Source: JAERML01 sp035687895 (GTDB taxonomy: Bacteria > Bacteroidota > Ignavibacteria > UBA10030 > UBA6906). From it: 21,930 bases of DNA. Below the pieces are notes generated by a model. It saw only the letters and a list, made by a program, of their open reading frames with translations, searched no databases and was not told where the DNA came from. This document shows positions 1 to 8,056 of the stretch, in pieces (positions within the stretch are counted from its first letter, which is position 1; every line of letters begins with the position of its first letter). A program made the position numbers and the translations under genes. The stretch is from assembly GCA_035687895.1 (NCBI GenBank), contig DASRUE010000050.1:1-21930 (forward strand). Direction: 5' to 3'.

Positions 1-2239
1 GGTCTGTATGAATGCGAAGCTGCTGACCTACCTTGATGGTATTGCGCTTGAGGCTATTCCACTTCTTCAACTCAGACTCCTGAACATCATGTGCCCGGGC
101 AATATCCCACAATGTGTCTCCCTTCTTTACAACATAAACTATCAGTTCGCCGGTCTCACCGGCCCCAGATGCCAGGGTCTTGTCCTTGGGTCGGAGGTCC
201 ACTTGTTGCGCTTCAGTGTGAATAAGCAGCTCCTGGCCAACCTTTATGATGGAAGAGCGGAGGTTGTTCCATAGCTTGAGTTGCTTGATCGTTATGCCGT
301 ACTGCTGTGCTATTTTCTCCAGCGTGTCCCCTGCTTTTACTACGTAGCGCGATGATCCTTCCGGGAGCGTCTCTTCAGACTCTGCGACCGGGACAGATCG
401 CTTCAAGGTTTTCTCTTTCTCGGCGAACGACATGGCATCGATACCTTGGTAACGTTTCACGTCACCCTTGTCCACCCAGATTGTCAGCGCAGCCCCTGCA
501 AGAATAGGACGTCCGTATGAAAGGTCGTTCCAATTCCGGATATCTGCAGCGCGCACGCCGTACCACTCAGAAATATGTCCAATGGTGTCGCCTTTTTTCA
601 CCCGGTAACTGAGCCGCGCCTTATCCTTCTCCCCGTGCGGTACGCTTGCACGGGTAACGGGCCGACCCGATGATTTGTGCGCAGCGAGCGCCTTGGCAAT
701 TTTTTGACGTCCAACGCGCTCGCGATCCACAGAAGTAGAAGACACTCTACTCTCACGCATTGCAACAGCACTACTACTTGCGCGTGGAACCGGGATCACG
801 ATTGCCCTGCCAACTTTGAGTCGGGTCTTGGCAGTGATATTGTTTGCCTGTTGCACAATCCCCCGTGCAATCCCATATCTCTTTGCGATGGAGGAAGCCG
901 TTTCTCCTCTCCTAACGGTATGAACGAGATAGTTCCTCTTGCTCTCATCCGGAAGCGCGGCGTATTTCTCCTTGAACACACCCATGGTGCCATAAGGAAC
1001 ACGCAGCTCGTAGCCGGACACGCCCGGCGGAGTGCACCATTGCACCAGCTCCGCGTTTAACTCACGCATGGTCTCGCCGTCGGTGTTCGCACATTCTGCA
1101 AGCAGGTCGAGGTCCACACAATCGTCCACGGAGACGATCTCGTATTTCAGGGGCTCAGCCGGTTCAATCCCTGCAAATCCATAGTCTGCAGGATTCATCG
1201 CAATGATCGTCACGGCAATGAACTGTGGAACATAGTTGCGCGTTTCCCTTGGCAGATGTCGGCGCATCGCCCAAAAATCAGTAGAGCCGCTCCGACGAAT
1301 GCCTCGGTATACGCGACCGGCGCCAGAGTTGTACGCTGCGAGTGCGAGATACCAGTCCCCGAACTCTTCCTTCAGATCTTTGAGATGGCGTGCCGCCGCC
1401 CGGGTCGACTTCTCAAAATCCCTTCGTTCATCAAACCAATAGTTTCCCCCCAGACCATACATCCGCCCTGTTCCCTTCATGAACTGCCAGAGCCCTACTG
1501 CCTTCGCCCACGAACGCGCTGCCGGATTCAGGCCGCTTTCGAGCATGGAAAGATACACGATCTCTTCGGGCACTCCCTCCTCTTTCATTATCGTTCGCAT
1601 CATCGGGAAGTACTTCCCCGACTTGGTGAGCCAGCGTTCCATATGTTCCCGCCCCTTCCCCTGGAAGAACGCTACGTTCTGCTCCACGAGCCGGTTAACC
1701 ATGAGAGGAATTGTTGTTCCCTGAATTGTCCGCTCGGGCACTCCGGCATCAACCGAATCGATCTGCTCGGTAATCTGGTTCAGCTTCTCGCGAAGGGCAA
1801 AGATCGAAGTTTCCGGATTGAGGCTGTCGATCTTTGCAATGTACTGTTCGTAATCTTCAATGACTGCCTTGGAGAGATCGTTGAAGTCACGATTCGTTTC
1901 CATCTCGGGGTAGTAACTGAGTGCATTGAGGATGTCGATCGCCTCCTCGAACTGTGTCGCGCTGCGAGCGGAATCTCCGTTTTCCTGTGCTGCCGTTGCA
2001 GACAAGTAATGTTGCCGCGCACGCTCCAGCATTTCCGCAATGGCGGAATCCCCGGGCGCGTCAGCTTCCGGTGCATCAACCAAACCAAGAGATGAATCCG
2101 CAGAGTAGCCTTCGGAAGAGGCTTGCCCAGCCCGCGCCTGCTGCGGCATTACCGAGGTGTCCGTTGTGGTTTTTTCGGAGGAACAACCGAAAGCAAAGAG
2201 TGGAACTAAATAACATACCCGCAGAACGTAACGCGCCAT
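1..2239 (-). CDS. mltD: MltD-type membrane-bound lytic transglycosylase with LysM repeats (3' end outside window)
   Basis: Cleaves the glycan strands of peptidoglycan between MurNAc and GlcNAc, probably from the inner face of the outer membrane. The reading frame is open from ATG at 2239 through the left edge (about 746 codons seen, no stop). The N-terminus is a lipoprotein signal (LFAFGC, lipidated Cys19 expected). An SLT/GEWL domain lies at about residues 195-330, with the catalytic Glu234 in YLSMLESGLNP, then AVGLWQFM and the AYNSGAGRV segment typical of MltD. Four LysM modules follow at about 436-482, 542-588, 630-673 and 698-743 (for example YVVKAGDTLEKIAQQYGI and YVVKKGDTLWDIAR), which bind peptidoglycan sugars. 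E. coli MltD carries fewer LysM modules, so this one has a long binding tail. The start is backed by GGTGGGAAG just before ATG and by the promoter at 2298-2326. The family call is secure; the exact C-terminus is unseen. Confidence 0.93.
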   Translation of the reverse strand, partial: MARYVLRVCYLVPLFAFGCSSEKTTTDTSVMPQQARAGQASSEGYSADSSLGLVDAPEADAPGDSAIAEMLERARQHYLSATAAQENGDSARSATQFEEAIDILNALSYYPEMETNRDFNDLSKAVIEDYEQYIAKIDSLNPETSIFALREKLNQITEQIDSVDAGVPERTIQGTTIPLMVNRLVEQNVAFFQGKGREHMERWLTKSGKYFPMMRTIMKEEGVPEEIVYLSMLESGLNPAARSWAKAVGLWQFMKGTGRMYGLGGNYWFDERRDFEKSTRAAARHLKDLKEEFGDWYLALAAYNSGAGRVYRGIRRSGSTDFWAMRRHLPRETRNYVPQFIAVTIIAMNPADYGFAGIEPAEPLKYEIVSVDDCVDLDLLAECANTDGETMRELNAELVQWCTPPGVSGYELRVPYGTMGVFKEKYAALPDESKRNYLVHTVRRGETASSIAKRYGIARGIVQQANNITAKTRLKVGRAIVIPVPRASSSAVAMRESRVSSTSVDRERVGRQKIAKALAAHKSSGRPVTRASVPHGEKDKARLSYRVKKGDTIGHISEWYGVRAADIRNWNDLSYGRPILAGAALTIWVDKGDVKRYQGIDAMSFAEKEKTLKRSVPVAESEETLPEGSSRYVVKAGDTLEKIAQQYGITIKQLKLWNNLRSSIIKVGQELLIHTEAQQVDLRPKDKTLASGAGETGELIVYVVKKGDTLWDIARAHDVQESELKKWNSLKRNTIKVGQQLRIHTD

Positions 2240-2297
2240 TCTTCCCACCATAGTTATGTCTTCGTACATGTTATCGCTGACATGTAACTGCCTTTCC

Positions 2298-2326
2298 AAG
2301 ATACATGTTGAGGCAGGAAGAGTCAA
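2298..2326 (-). promoter_or_regulatory. Candidate sigma70-type promoter for mltD (proximal)
   Basis: On the minus strand, TTGACT (2321-2326) is followed by a 17-nt spacer and TATCTT (2298-2303). Transcription would start around 2291, leaving a leader of about 50 nt before the ATG at 2239. It fits the spacing pattern shared by the other candidate promoters in this window. Sequence match only. Confidence 0.55.
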
Positions 2327-2373
2327 GAAGATTCTTACCCACGGGAAGGAATTGTTGGAGCGTGAGCTCCGGG

Positions 2374-2402
2374 AAGGTAAGATGGTTTCGCGGAGAAGTC
2401 AA
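2374..2402 (-). promoter_or_regulatory. Candidate distal promoter for mltD
   Basis: A second minus-strand pair, TTGACT (2397-2402), 17 nt, TACCTT (2374-2379), lies upstream of the proximal mltD promoter. Its -35 box falls inside the hairpin just after the pccB stop, so a transcript coming from pccB could interfere with it. The -10 box is weaker than that of the proximal site. Confidence 0.35.
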
Positions 2403-2414
2403 AAATATTCTCCG
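2391..2414. other. Inverted repeat (7-bp stem) just downstream of pccB
   Basis: CGGAGAA (2391-2397) pairs perfectly with TTCTCCG (2408-2414) around a 10-nt A/T-rich loop. It begins six bases past the pccB stop codon. The minus strand shows no T-run after the stem (CGAAACC follows), so it is not a standard intrinsic terminator. It could stabilise the pccB 3' end or be an operator for the overlapping distal mltD promoter. Confidence 0.35.
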
Positions 2415-2419
2415 AACGG

Positions 2420-3967
2420 TCAAAGGGGAATGTTCCCGTGTTTCTTTTTCGGGTTGCTGTCCACCTTGGTATCGAGAAGTTCCAGCGCGCGGACAAGTCG
2501 GGGCCGCGTCTGGTCGGGCTCGATCACTGCATCGATGTACCCGCGGCTTGCGGCAAGGTAGGGGTTCGCAAACTTTTCCCGGTACTCCCGCTCTTTCTCG
2601 GCCAACGTTTCTGCTTTGTTCGAGGATTTCTCGATCTCCTTCTTGAAGATGATTTCGGCCGCACCCTTGGGGCCCATCACCGCGATTTCTGCACTCGGCC
2701 ATGCAAAGTTCATGTCGCCGCGGATATGTTTGGAGTTCATGACGTCGTATGCCCCGCCATATGCCTTGCGCGTAATAACGGTGATCTTCGGGACGGTAGC
2801 CTCGCAGAACGCGTAGAGCAACTTGGCTCCGTTGGTGATGATCCCCCGCCATTCCTGGTCGGTCCCCGGGAGAAAACCGGGAACATCTTCGAACACAACA
2901 AGCGGGATATTGAACGCGTCACAGAAGCGGACGAAGCGCGCTCCCTTTCTTGATGAGTCAATGTCCAGCACACCGGCAAGGACGCCGGGCTGGTTGGCAA
3001 CAATACCCACGGACCGGCCACCGAGACGGGCGAAGCCCACCACAATGTTTTCCGCGAAATGCCTGTGTACCTCAAAGAAGTCCCCGTCATCCACGACCTT
3101 CGAGATCACCTGCTTTATGTCGTACGGCTTGGTGGGATTCTCGGGAATGATCGTGTTGAGGGCCGCGTCTTTCCTGTTCACATCGTCGCGACAAGGCATG
3201 GTCGGAGGATCGTCGATGTTGTTCGACGGGAGAAAGCTGAACAGACGACGGATGCTCTGGAGACATTCCACCTCATTCTCACATGCAAAGTGCGCCACGC
3301 CGCTCTTCATAGCGTGCGTCATCGCCCCGCCAAGCTCTTCCGCAGTCACTTCCTCGTGCGTCACCGTCTTCACGACATTCGGCCCGGTGACAAACATGTA
3401 GCTGGTGTTCTTCACCATCAACGTGAAGTCGGTGATCGCCGGAGAATAGACAGCCCCTCCCGCGCAAGGCCCCATGATGGCGGAAATCTGCGGGATGACC
3501 CCCGATGCAAGTGTGTTGCGCAGAAAAATATCCGCATATCCCCCCAGGCTGACCACCCCCTCCTGGATACGGGCACCACCGGAGTCGTTCAGGCCGATGA
3601 CGGGGCAACCAATCTTCAGCGCGAGGTCCATCACCTTCCCAATCTTTTCCGCATGCGCTTCGGAAAGTGAGCCCCCAAACACGGTGAAATCCTGGCTGAA
3701 CACACACACAATCCGTCCGTCAATCCGCCCCGTTCCCGTGACAACGCCATCGCCGAGAAAGCGTTGCTTTTCCAGGCCGAAGTCGAACGAGCGGTGCTCC
3801 ACCAACATATCCATCTCCTCAAGACTCCCTTCGTCCAGCAGGATGTTCAGTCGCTCGCGGGCAGTGAGCTTCCCTTTCTTGTGTTGATCCTCGATGCGCT
3901 GTTTGCCACCACCCAACTGTGCAGTCTCCTGCAATGAGCGAAGATGTTCAATGCTATTCTTGGACAT
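2420..3967 (-). CDS. pccB: Propionyl-CoA carboxylase beta subunit (acyl-CoA carboxyltransferase)
   Basis: Transfers CO2 from carboxybiotin to propionyl-CoA, giving methylmalonyl-CoA in the cytoplasm. The protein has 515 residues, normal for the family. The N-terminal crotonase-like half carries GGARIQEGV (130-138) and PCAGGAVYSPA (168-178), the glycine-rich segments that form an oxyanion hole. The C-terminal half has PGFLPGTDQEWRGII (363-377), AYGGAYDVMNSKHIRGD (402-418) and AWPSAEIAVMGPKGA (422-436). The C-terminus KKKHGNIPL is the usual PccB/MmdA ending. No biotin carboxylase or biotin carrier gene is beside it, so partners must be encoded elsewhere. The 12S subunit of a methylmalonyl-CoA decarboxylase or transcarboxylase (MmdA) is the main alternative. 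It has its own strong promoter at 4012-4040 and no clear Shine-Dalgarno before the ATG. Confidence 0.93.
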   Translation of the reverse strand: MSKNSIEHLRSLQETAQLGGGKQRIEDQHKKGKLTARERLNILLDEGSLEEMDMLVEHRSFDFGLEKQRFLGDGVVTGTGRIDGRIVCVFSQDFTVFGGSLSEAHAEKIGKVMDLALKIGCPVIGLNDSGGARIQEGVVSLGGYADIFLRNTLASGVIPQISAIMGPCAGGAVYSPAITDFTLMVKNTSYMFVTGPNVVKTVTHEEVTAEELGGAMTHAMKSGVAHFACENEVECLQSIRRLFSFLPSNNIDDPPTMPCRDDVNRKDAALNTIIPENPTKPYDIKQVISKVVDDGDFFEVHRHFAENIVVGFARLGGRSVGIVANQPGVLAGVLDIDSSRKGARFVRFCDAFNIPLVVFEDVPGFLPGTDQEWRGIITNGAKLLYAFCEATVPKITVITRKAYGGAYDVMNSKHIRGDMNFAWPSAEIAVMGPKGAAEIIFKKEIEKSSNKAETLAEKEREYREKFANPYLAASRGYIDAVIEPDQTRPRLVRALELLDTKVDSNPKKKHGNIPL

Positions 3968-4011
3968 GAGAAAAGAATGAGAGTGGCTGAATTCGAACCT
4001 GGCTGTGTTTC

Positions 4012-4040
4012 AATATATCAAAGGTGTGAGGGTTTGTCAA
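4012..4040 (-). promoter_or_regulatory. Strong candidate sigma70-type promoter for pccB
   Basis: On the minus strand, TTGACA (4035-4040), a 17-nt spacer and TATATT (4012-4017) sit in the short gap between yihY and pccB. This is the best consensus match in the window. The predicted start near 4005 gives a leader of about 38 nt. It makes pccB an independent unit rather than a distal gene of the uvrD-yihY operon. Confidence 0.7.
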
Positions 4041-4050
4041 TTGAGCAGAC

Positions 4051-5007
4051 CTATACCCAACGCTCGAGTGCGCCTGACTCTTTCAGCTTCTGCCGCTCCC
4101 AGTAGACCTGCCCGACAATCCCACCAATCACAAAAACAATAGCAGAGTAGTAGACCCAAATGAGCAGAACAAGGACAAATGCATAGGGGCCATAGATCTT
4201 GCTGATGGCCGAAAACTGGGACAAGTATATTGCAAAGAGTTTCCCGGAGATGACCCAAAGGACAGTGGTTGTGATCGTGGAAATGATTCCGGCAATCCTT
4301 GGTGGTTTCGTATCGGGAATGTAGCGGTAGATCACGTAGAACATCCAGGCATTGAGCAGAATAATAATGACTGTCGGGATGGATCTGTTGAAGCTCGGAA
4401 GATCGAGCACAGCGAGTGCAGGGACGTTCATCATCACCCGCTCCAAAAGAGAGAAAATCCAGATGGCAAGGTTTGAGGCAACAAATAGAACAAACACCAA
4501 AACGACGAAACCGACATCATGAAGCAGGCTTGCAAGCAGGCTTCGGGTTCGCTGCAGATGGTAGATTTTGTGGAGGGCGCTGCGTAGAGCATCGAAGAGA
4601 GAGGTTCCCGTCCAGATCAGCACAAGAACACCGAAAATACCGAGCGAGGTGCGGTACGCAATGATGTCTGAAATGGCCGTCAGGATCGACTCTTTGATGC
4701 TAATGGCAAACGGCTGCGGTGGGAATATCGCGTCAAGGATATCGTTAAGCCGTTCGATCGCAAGCTCGGAAGAGTTTAAGAACGTGCCTAGTGCCGATGC
4801 TGACAGAAGCATCAAAGGAACCATCGTCAGGATGCCATTGAACGCGAGCCCTGATGCGAGGAAGAGAATGTCATCTTCAAAGAGTTTCCTGGAGATCGAG
4901 CGGATGTAGAACCATCCGGCTTCCATGAGCCGGAGCGCAATCTTGACAGCTTTGATAACGAACTCAATCATCGGTGTGTCGTCCGCGTTGGGAGGCGGAG
5001 GCTCCAT
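4051..5007 (-). CDS. YihY/BrkB-family integral membrane protein
   Basis: A 318-residue inner-membrane protein of the YihY/virulence factor BrkB family (once mislabelled ribonuclease BN). The molecular role of the family is not settled; transport has been proposed. A short amphipathic start is followed by about six hydrophobic segments near residues 47-71, 121-138, 164-187, 210-227, 238-258 and 272-297. The family pattern of a conserved YG before the last helix is present (IYGPYAFVLVLLIWVYYSA, 271-289), as is the early LASGLAFNGILTMVPLML stretch. Its ATG overlaps the uvrD stop by one base (TGATG) and has no Shine-Dalgarno of its own, so it is probably translated by coupling from uvrD. The link between a helicase and this membrane protein is positional only. 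Confidence 0.87.
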   Translation of the reverse strand: MEPPPPNADDTPMIEFVIKAVKIALRLMEAGWFYIRSISRKLFEDDILFLASGLAFNGILTMVPLMLLSASALGTFLNSSELAIERLNDILDAIFPPQPFAISIKESILTAISDIIAYRTSLGIFGVLVLIWTGTSLFDALRSALHKIYHLQRTRSLLASLLHDVGFVVLVFVLFVASNLAIWIFSLLERVMMNVPALAVLDLPSFNRSIPTVIIILLNAWMFYVIYRYIPDTKPPRIAGIISTITTTVLWVISGKLFAIYLSQFSAISKIYGPYAFVLVLLIWVYYSAIVFVIGGIVGQVYWERQKLKESGALERWV

Positions 5008-7250
5008 CAGTAGGCGCGCAGGTGGGCAAATTTCAACATCAAGTGTTTCCGGCCGACGGTGTCAAACTCAACAACAGCGCGTGCGTTATCTCCCCGCCCG
5101 TCAATCGCCACGATCCTCCCCTTCCCGAACGATTCATGCATGACACGCGTCCCCACACGTGCGGTGACTACCTCCTGAGATTCATCCTCGTACCGCGGCA
5201 TGATGTCGGAACGATGCTGCACAGGTTCTTCGGTGGAGGTTCGCCGGTATGGCGTCTTTGCGGTGAACGAGCTGGGTGCCGTCTCCGACACAGGCCGACG
5301 GTACGCACCGGTCAGCCGCCGCGGGGAAGTGCTTTCGATATGGAGCACCGATGGATCGATTTCATCGAGGAACCGCGATTTCACTGAGTATCCCAGTTCA
5401 CCAAAGCGATAACGTGTCAGCGCATACATCAGATAGAGTTTCTGCATCGCGCGGGTGATACCCACATACATGAGTCTGCGTTCTTCCTCCAGTTCATCCT
5501 GTTCGAGTGATGAGTTCGAAAGAGGAAACAGACCTTCTTCCAGTCCGGTGATGAATACAACCGGAAACTCCAGCCCCTTTGCAGCATGCAATGTCATCAA
5601 CGTTACTGCGTTTCGTCCGAACTCCGCCATATCCACGTCTGAAACAAGCGATACTTCCTCCAGGAAATCTTCCAGGCGTGCATCTGTGTGATTGTCGCTG
5701 AACTCGCTGAGCGCCGATACCAATTCCTGAATATTCTCCCGCCGTGCAAGAGACTCGGCAGTGTTCTCCTCTTTGAGCGCCTGAAGAAAGCCCAACTCAT
5801 CGACCAGCGCACGCGTCAGCTCGCTTACCGACATTTCACTCTGCAGCCCGATGTACTTCTTGATCAATGCATGAAATTGTCGGACTGCCCGGATGGCCCT
5901 TTCGGTGAGCACGTTGATGATGTACGGAGAGGCGAGCACGTCATACAATGAGAGTGAATGCCTGGCGGCAATCCCCTTGAGCTTCTCGATGGTCGTCTCG
6001 CCGATCGCCCGCGCCGGCACATTGATGATCCGGAGCAGGCTTTCCTCATCCTTTGGGTTGGTCAGCACTCTGAGATAGGCGAGGACGTCTTTGATCTCTT
6101 TCCGCTTGTAGAATGCCACCCCACCGACGATGATATAGGCAATCCCGTTTCTCCGAAGCGCATCCTCAATAGAGCGGGATTGGGCATTTGTCCGGTAGAG
6201 CACAGCGAAGTCCTTCAGATCCAGTTTCTTCCTCCGGGACTCCTCTTCAATCATAGTAACAATCCGGTGTCCTTCTTCCCTGTCGTCGTCGCAGACCACC
6301 ACGGTGACTGACTCGCCCGCGTGGTTTTGGGTCCACAGGTTCTTGCTGATCTGATGTACATTGTGCTTTATGATTGATTCTGCAGCAGCGAGAATTGTCT
6401 TCGTGGAGCGATAGTTTTGTTCAAGGCGGATGACCTTGCAGTCGGGGTAGTCTTTCTCAAATTCCAGAATATTCCTGATGTCGGCACCGCGAAAAGCGTA
6501 GATGCTCTGCGCGTCATCTCCCACGACACAAATATTCCGGTGCAGTCGTGCAAGTTGTTTGATCAGCGTATACTGAACACGGTTGGTATCCTGGTATTCA
6601 TCCACAAGGATGTACTTGAACCAGTGATGGTACCGCTCGAGGATTTCGGGATGTTTGGAGAAAAGCTCGACCGGCTTCAAGAGGAGGTCGTCGAAGTCCA
6701 TGGCGTTTGATCGGACCAGCTTCTTCTGATACCCCTCAAAGACCTGTGCTGTTCGCTCGGCCATCGGGTCGAATGCTTTCGCTTTGAAGTCCTTCGGGGA
6801 AATCATCTGGTTCTTTGCAGCGCTGATGCGCGCCCGGACACCTTGCGGCGAGAATTGTTGCTGGGGAATGTTCAGCGAGTTCATAATCCCCTTAATCAGA
6901 GAAAGACTCTCATCGGAATCGTAGATTGAAAAACTCCTTGTGTATCCGAGGTGTTCACATTCTCGCCGGAGGATTCTTGCAAAAATGGAATGAAATGTCC
7001 CCATCCAGATGCGATGACTGTCCTTTTGAACGAGCGACGCAATCCTCCCTTTCATTTCGTTTGCGGCTTTATTGGTAAAGGTCAGCGCGAGAATCGAATC
7101 AGGCCGTACACCAAGGTGGATCAGGTACGCAGCACGATAGGTGAGCACACGCGTCTTCCCACTCCCCGCCCCTGCGATGACCATGACAGGCCCGTTCACT
7201 TCCTTGACTGCTTCACGCTGCACGGGATTGAGTTGATCGAGAAATGACAT
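5007..7250 (-). CDS. pcrA: UvrD/PcrA-type superfamily 1 DNA helicase
   Basis: An ATP-dependent 3'-5' DNA helicase used in excision repair, replication-fork rescue and transcription-coupled repair. 747 residues from the ATG at 7250. Motifs in order: Walker A AGAGSGKT (26-33), motif Ia TFTNKAANEM, motif II DEYQDTN (217-223), motif III GDDAQSIYAFRGA (244-256), motif IV EQNYRST (277-283), then TLHAAKGLEFPVVF and ERRLMYVGITRA near the end of domain 2B/2A. The last 50 residues (RVGTRVMHESFGKG onward) match the Tudor-like tail with which PcrA/UvrD contacts RNA polymerase. A TTG four codons upstream (7262) would also be in frame; ATG giving MSFLDQLNPVQREAV was preferred as the typical family start. 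It is the first gene of a coupled pair with yihY, driven by the promoter at 7296-7324. uvrD is an equally valid symbol. Confidence 0.95.
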   Translation of the reverse strand: MSFLDQLNPVQREAVKEVNGPVMVIAGAGSGKTRVLTYRAAYLIHLGVRPDSILALTFTNKAANEMKGRIASLVQKDSHRIWMGTFHSIFARILRRECEHLGYTRSFSIYDSDESLSLIKGIMNSLNIPQQQFSPQGVRARISAAKNQMISPKDFKAKAFDPMAERTAQVFEGYQKKLVRSNAMDFDDLLLKPVELFSKHPEILERYHHWFKYILVDEYQDTNRVQYTLIKQLARLHRNICVVGDDAQSIYAFRGADIRNILEFEKDYPDCKVIRLEQNYRSTKTILAAAESIIKHNVHQISKNLWTQNHAGESVTVVVCDDDREEGHRIVTMIEEESRRKKLDLKDFAVLYRTNAQSRSIEDALRRNGIAYIIVGGVAFYKRKEIKDVLAYLRVLTNPKDEESLLRIINVPARAIGETTIEKLKGIAARHSLSLYDVLASPYIINVLTERAIRAVRQFHALIKKYIGLQSEMSVSELTRALVDELGFLQALKEENTAESLARRENIQELVSALSEFSDNHTDARLEDFLEEVSLVSDVDMAEFGRNAVTLMTLHAAKGLEFPVVFITGLEEGLFPLSNSSLEQDELEEERRLMYVGITRAMQKLYLMYALTRYRFGELGYSVKSRFLDEIDPSVLHIESTSPRRLTGAYRRPVSETAPSSFTAKTPYRRTSTEEPVQHRSDIMPRYEDESQEVVTARVGTRVMHESFGKGRIVAIDGRGDNARAVVEFDTVGRKHLMLKFAHLRAY

Positions 7251-7295
7251 GGGGCGCGACAAGATGAGTGGACAGCAACGAGAGACTACACCACG

Positions 7296-7324
7296 ATGAT
7301 AACGAAAAAGATTGGAGAAGGCAA
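7296..7324 (-). promoter_or_regulatory. Candidate promoter for uvrD/pcrA-yihY
   Basis: On the minus strand, TTGCCT (7319-7324), 17 nt, TATCAT (7296-7301). The predicted start near 7289 leaves about 38 nt before the ATG at 7250. The rest of the 7251-7405 gap shows no ORF and no convincing terminator for ogt. Confidence 0.55.
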
Positions 7325-7405
7325 GGAATCGGCGACGCGAGGACGATGGGGACCGGAGGTGGCGGGAGATTTCTCTTGACGGATGATTGAGCGATCAGGC
7401 TCGCG

Positions 7406-7909
7406 TCAAATCATCAAAGCGCCTTCCAGTTTCAAGAGAAACTCCTTCGTCTTGATACCGCTGGAATATCCGACGAGAGATCCGTCCGCGCCGATGACAC
7501 GATGGCAGGGAACAATGATGGGAATAGGGTTTGCCGCGTTAGCGCGGCCCACAGCTTGAAAGCCTCTGCTCGTACCAAGGCGTTTCGCCAGCTGCTTGTA
7601 GCTGATGGTGGTGCCGTACGAAATCTTGGTAAGTTCCTTCCACACTCGCGTCTGAAATGGCGTCCCAATCAGATCGATAGGACAATTGAACTTTGCAAGC
7701 TTGCCGTTAAAGTAGCGTATAAGCTGGTCTATCACTTCCTTGTTGCGCGACTTGTTATCCATGACGTCGCTGTCATCGAAGTTCTCCCGGAGCCACCGTA
7801 AAAAGTCCTTCTTTGTTTGCCGCGGCACACTGATTTTGCACACTCCCTTGTCCGTGGAGGCAATGTAAATGAGGCCGATCTTGGAATCGAATGAAGTGCA
7901 GTACACCAT
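7406..7909 (-). CDS. ogt: Methylated-DNA--[protein]-cysteine S-methyltransferase (O6-alkylguanine repair)
   Basis: A suicide repair protein that moves the alkyl group from O6-alkylguanine to its own cysteine. 167 residues from ATG 7909, normal for the family. The active site is VPCHRVIG with Cys135. A recognition-helix region YGTTISYKQLAKRLG (98-112) precedes it, and GYSSGIKTKEFLLKLEGAL follows. Where human MGMT has its arginine finger (ARAVG), this protein has GFQAVG, so Gln118 replaces Arg; the nucleophile and downstream NPIPIIVPCHR are intact. The frame can be extended to a TTG at 8017, but that TTG is the -35 box of the promoter at 7989-8017, so the extension would lie upstream of the transcript. 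No clear Shine-Dalgarno precedes the chosen ATG. The leader would be about 73 nt. Confidence 0.9.
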   Translation of the reverse strand: MVYCTSFDSKIGLIYIASTDKGVCKISVPRQTKKDFLRWLRENFDDSDVMDNKSRNKEVIDQLIRYFNGKLAKFNCPIDLIGTPFQTRVWKELTKISYGTTISYKQLAKRLGTSRGFQAVGRANAANPIPIIVPCHRVIGADGSLVGYSSGIKTKEFLLKLEGALMI

Positions 7910-7988
7910 CGGGACGAGATTCCGGTTTGGAGTGTGTGAGTCTCGAAGGAGGATCTCAGAGTACGCCGGACACAGTGAAACGTAGGTG

Positions 7989-8017
7989 AGTATAAAGAAT
8001 CGATGTATGAAACGCAA
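7989..8017 (-). promoter_or_regulatory. Candidate promoter for ogt
   Basis: On the minus strand, TTGCGT (8012-8017), 17 nt, TATACT (7989-7994). The predicted start near 7982 is about 73 nt upstream of the ATG at 7909. The -35 box touches the arm of the inverted repeat at 8016-8050. Confidence 0.55.
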
Positions 8018-8050
8018 GTGGAATTCGCGCTCTATCCGCGCGGAATACTT
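8016..8050. other. Long interrupted inverted repeat between the large OMP gene and ogt
   Basis: AAGT (8016-8019) pairs with ACTT (8047-8050). Inside it, ATTCGCGC (8023-8030) pairs with GCGCG-G-AAT (8038-8046, one bulged base) around a 7-nt loop. That is about 12 base pairs with small bulges. It starts six bases beyond the stop of the large outer-membrane protein gene and its outer arm reaches the ogt -35 box. It could act as a 3'-end or terminator structure (no long T-run follows) or as an operator of ogt. Confidence 0.4.
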
Positions 8051-8056
8051 GTCGAG

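Noticed and set aside
1256..2095. Plus-strand ORF of 279 codons opposite mltD
   Set aside because: The minus strand over the same bases encodes a clear SLT domain with catalytic Glu and LysM repeats; the plus frame has no recognisable protein features.
2357..2370. Small inverted repeat GGAGC-GTGA-GCTCC upstream of mltD
   Set aside because: Only five base pairs, no T-run and no extension; likely to occur by chance.
2823..3670. Overlapping plus-strand ORFs of 192 and 203 codons opposite pccB
   Set aside because: They lie wholly within a highly conserved carboxyltransferase gene on the minus strand and have no domain features or ribosome site.
7251..7262. Four-codon extension of uvrD/pcrA from TTG 7262
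   Set aside because: ATG at 7250 gives the typical family N-terminus; the extension adds only MSRP and has no ribosome site.
7910..8017. N-terminal extension of ogt from a TTG at 8017
   Set aside because: The TTG is the -35 box of a TTGCGT-17-TATACT promoter, and the shorter ATG form has the normal family length and N-terminus.
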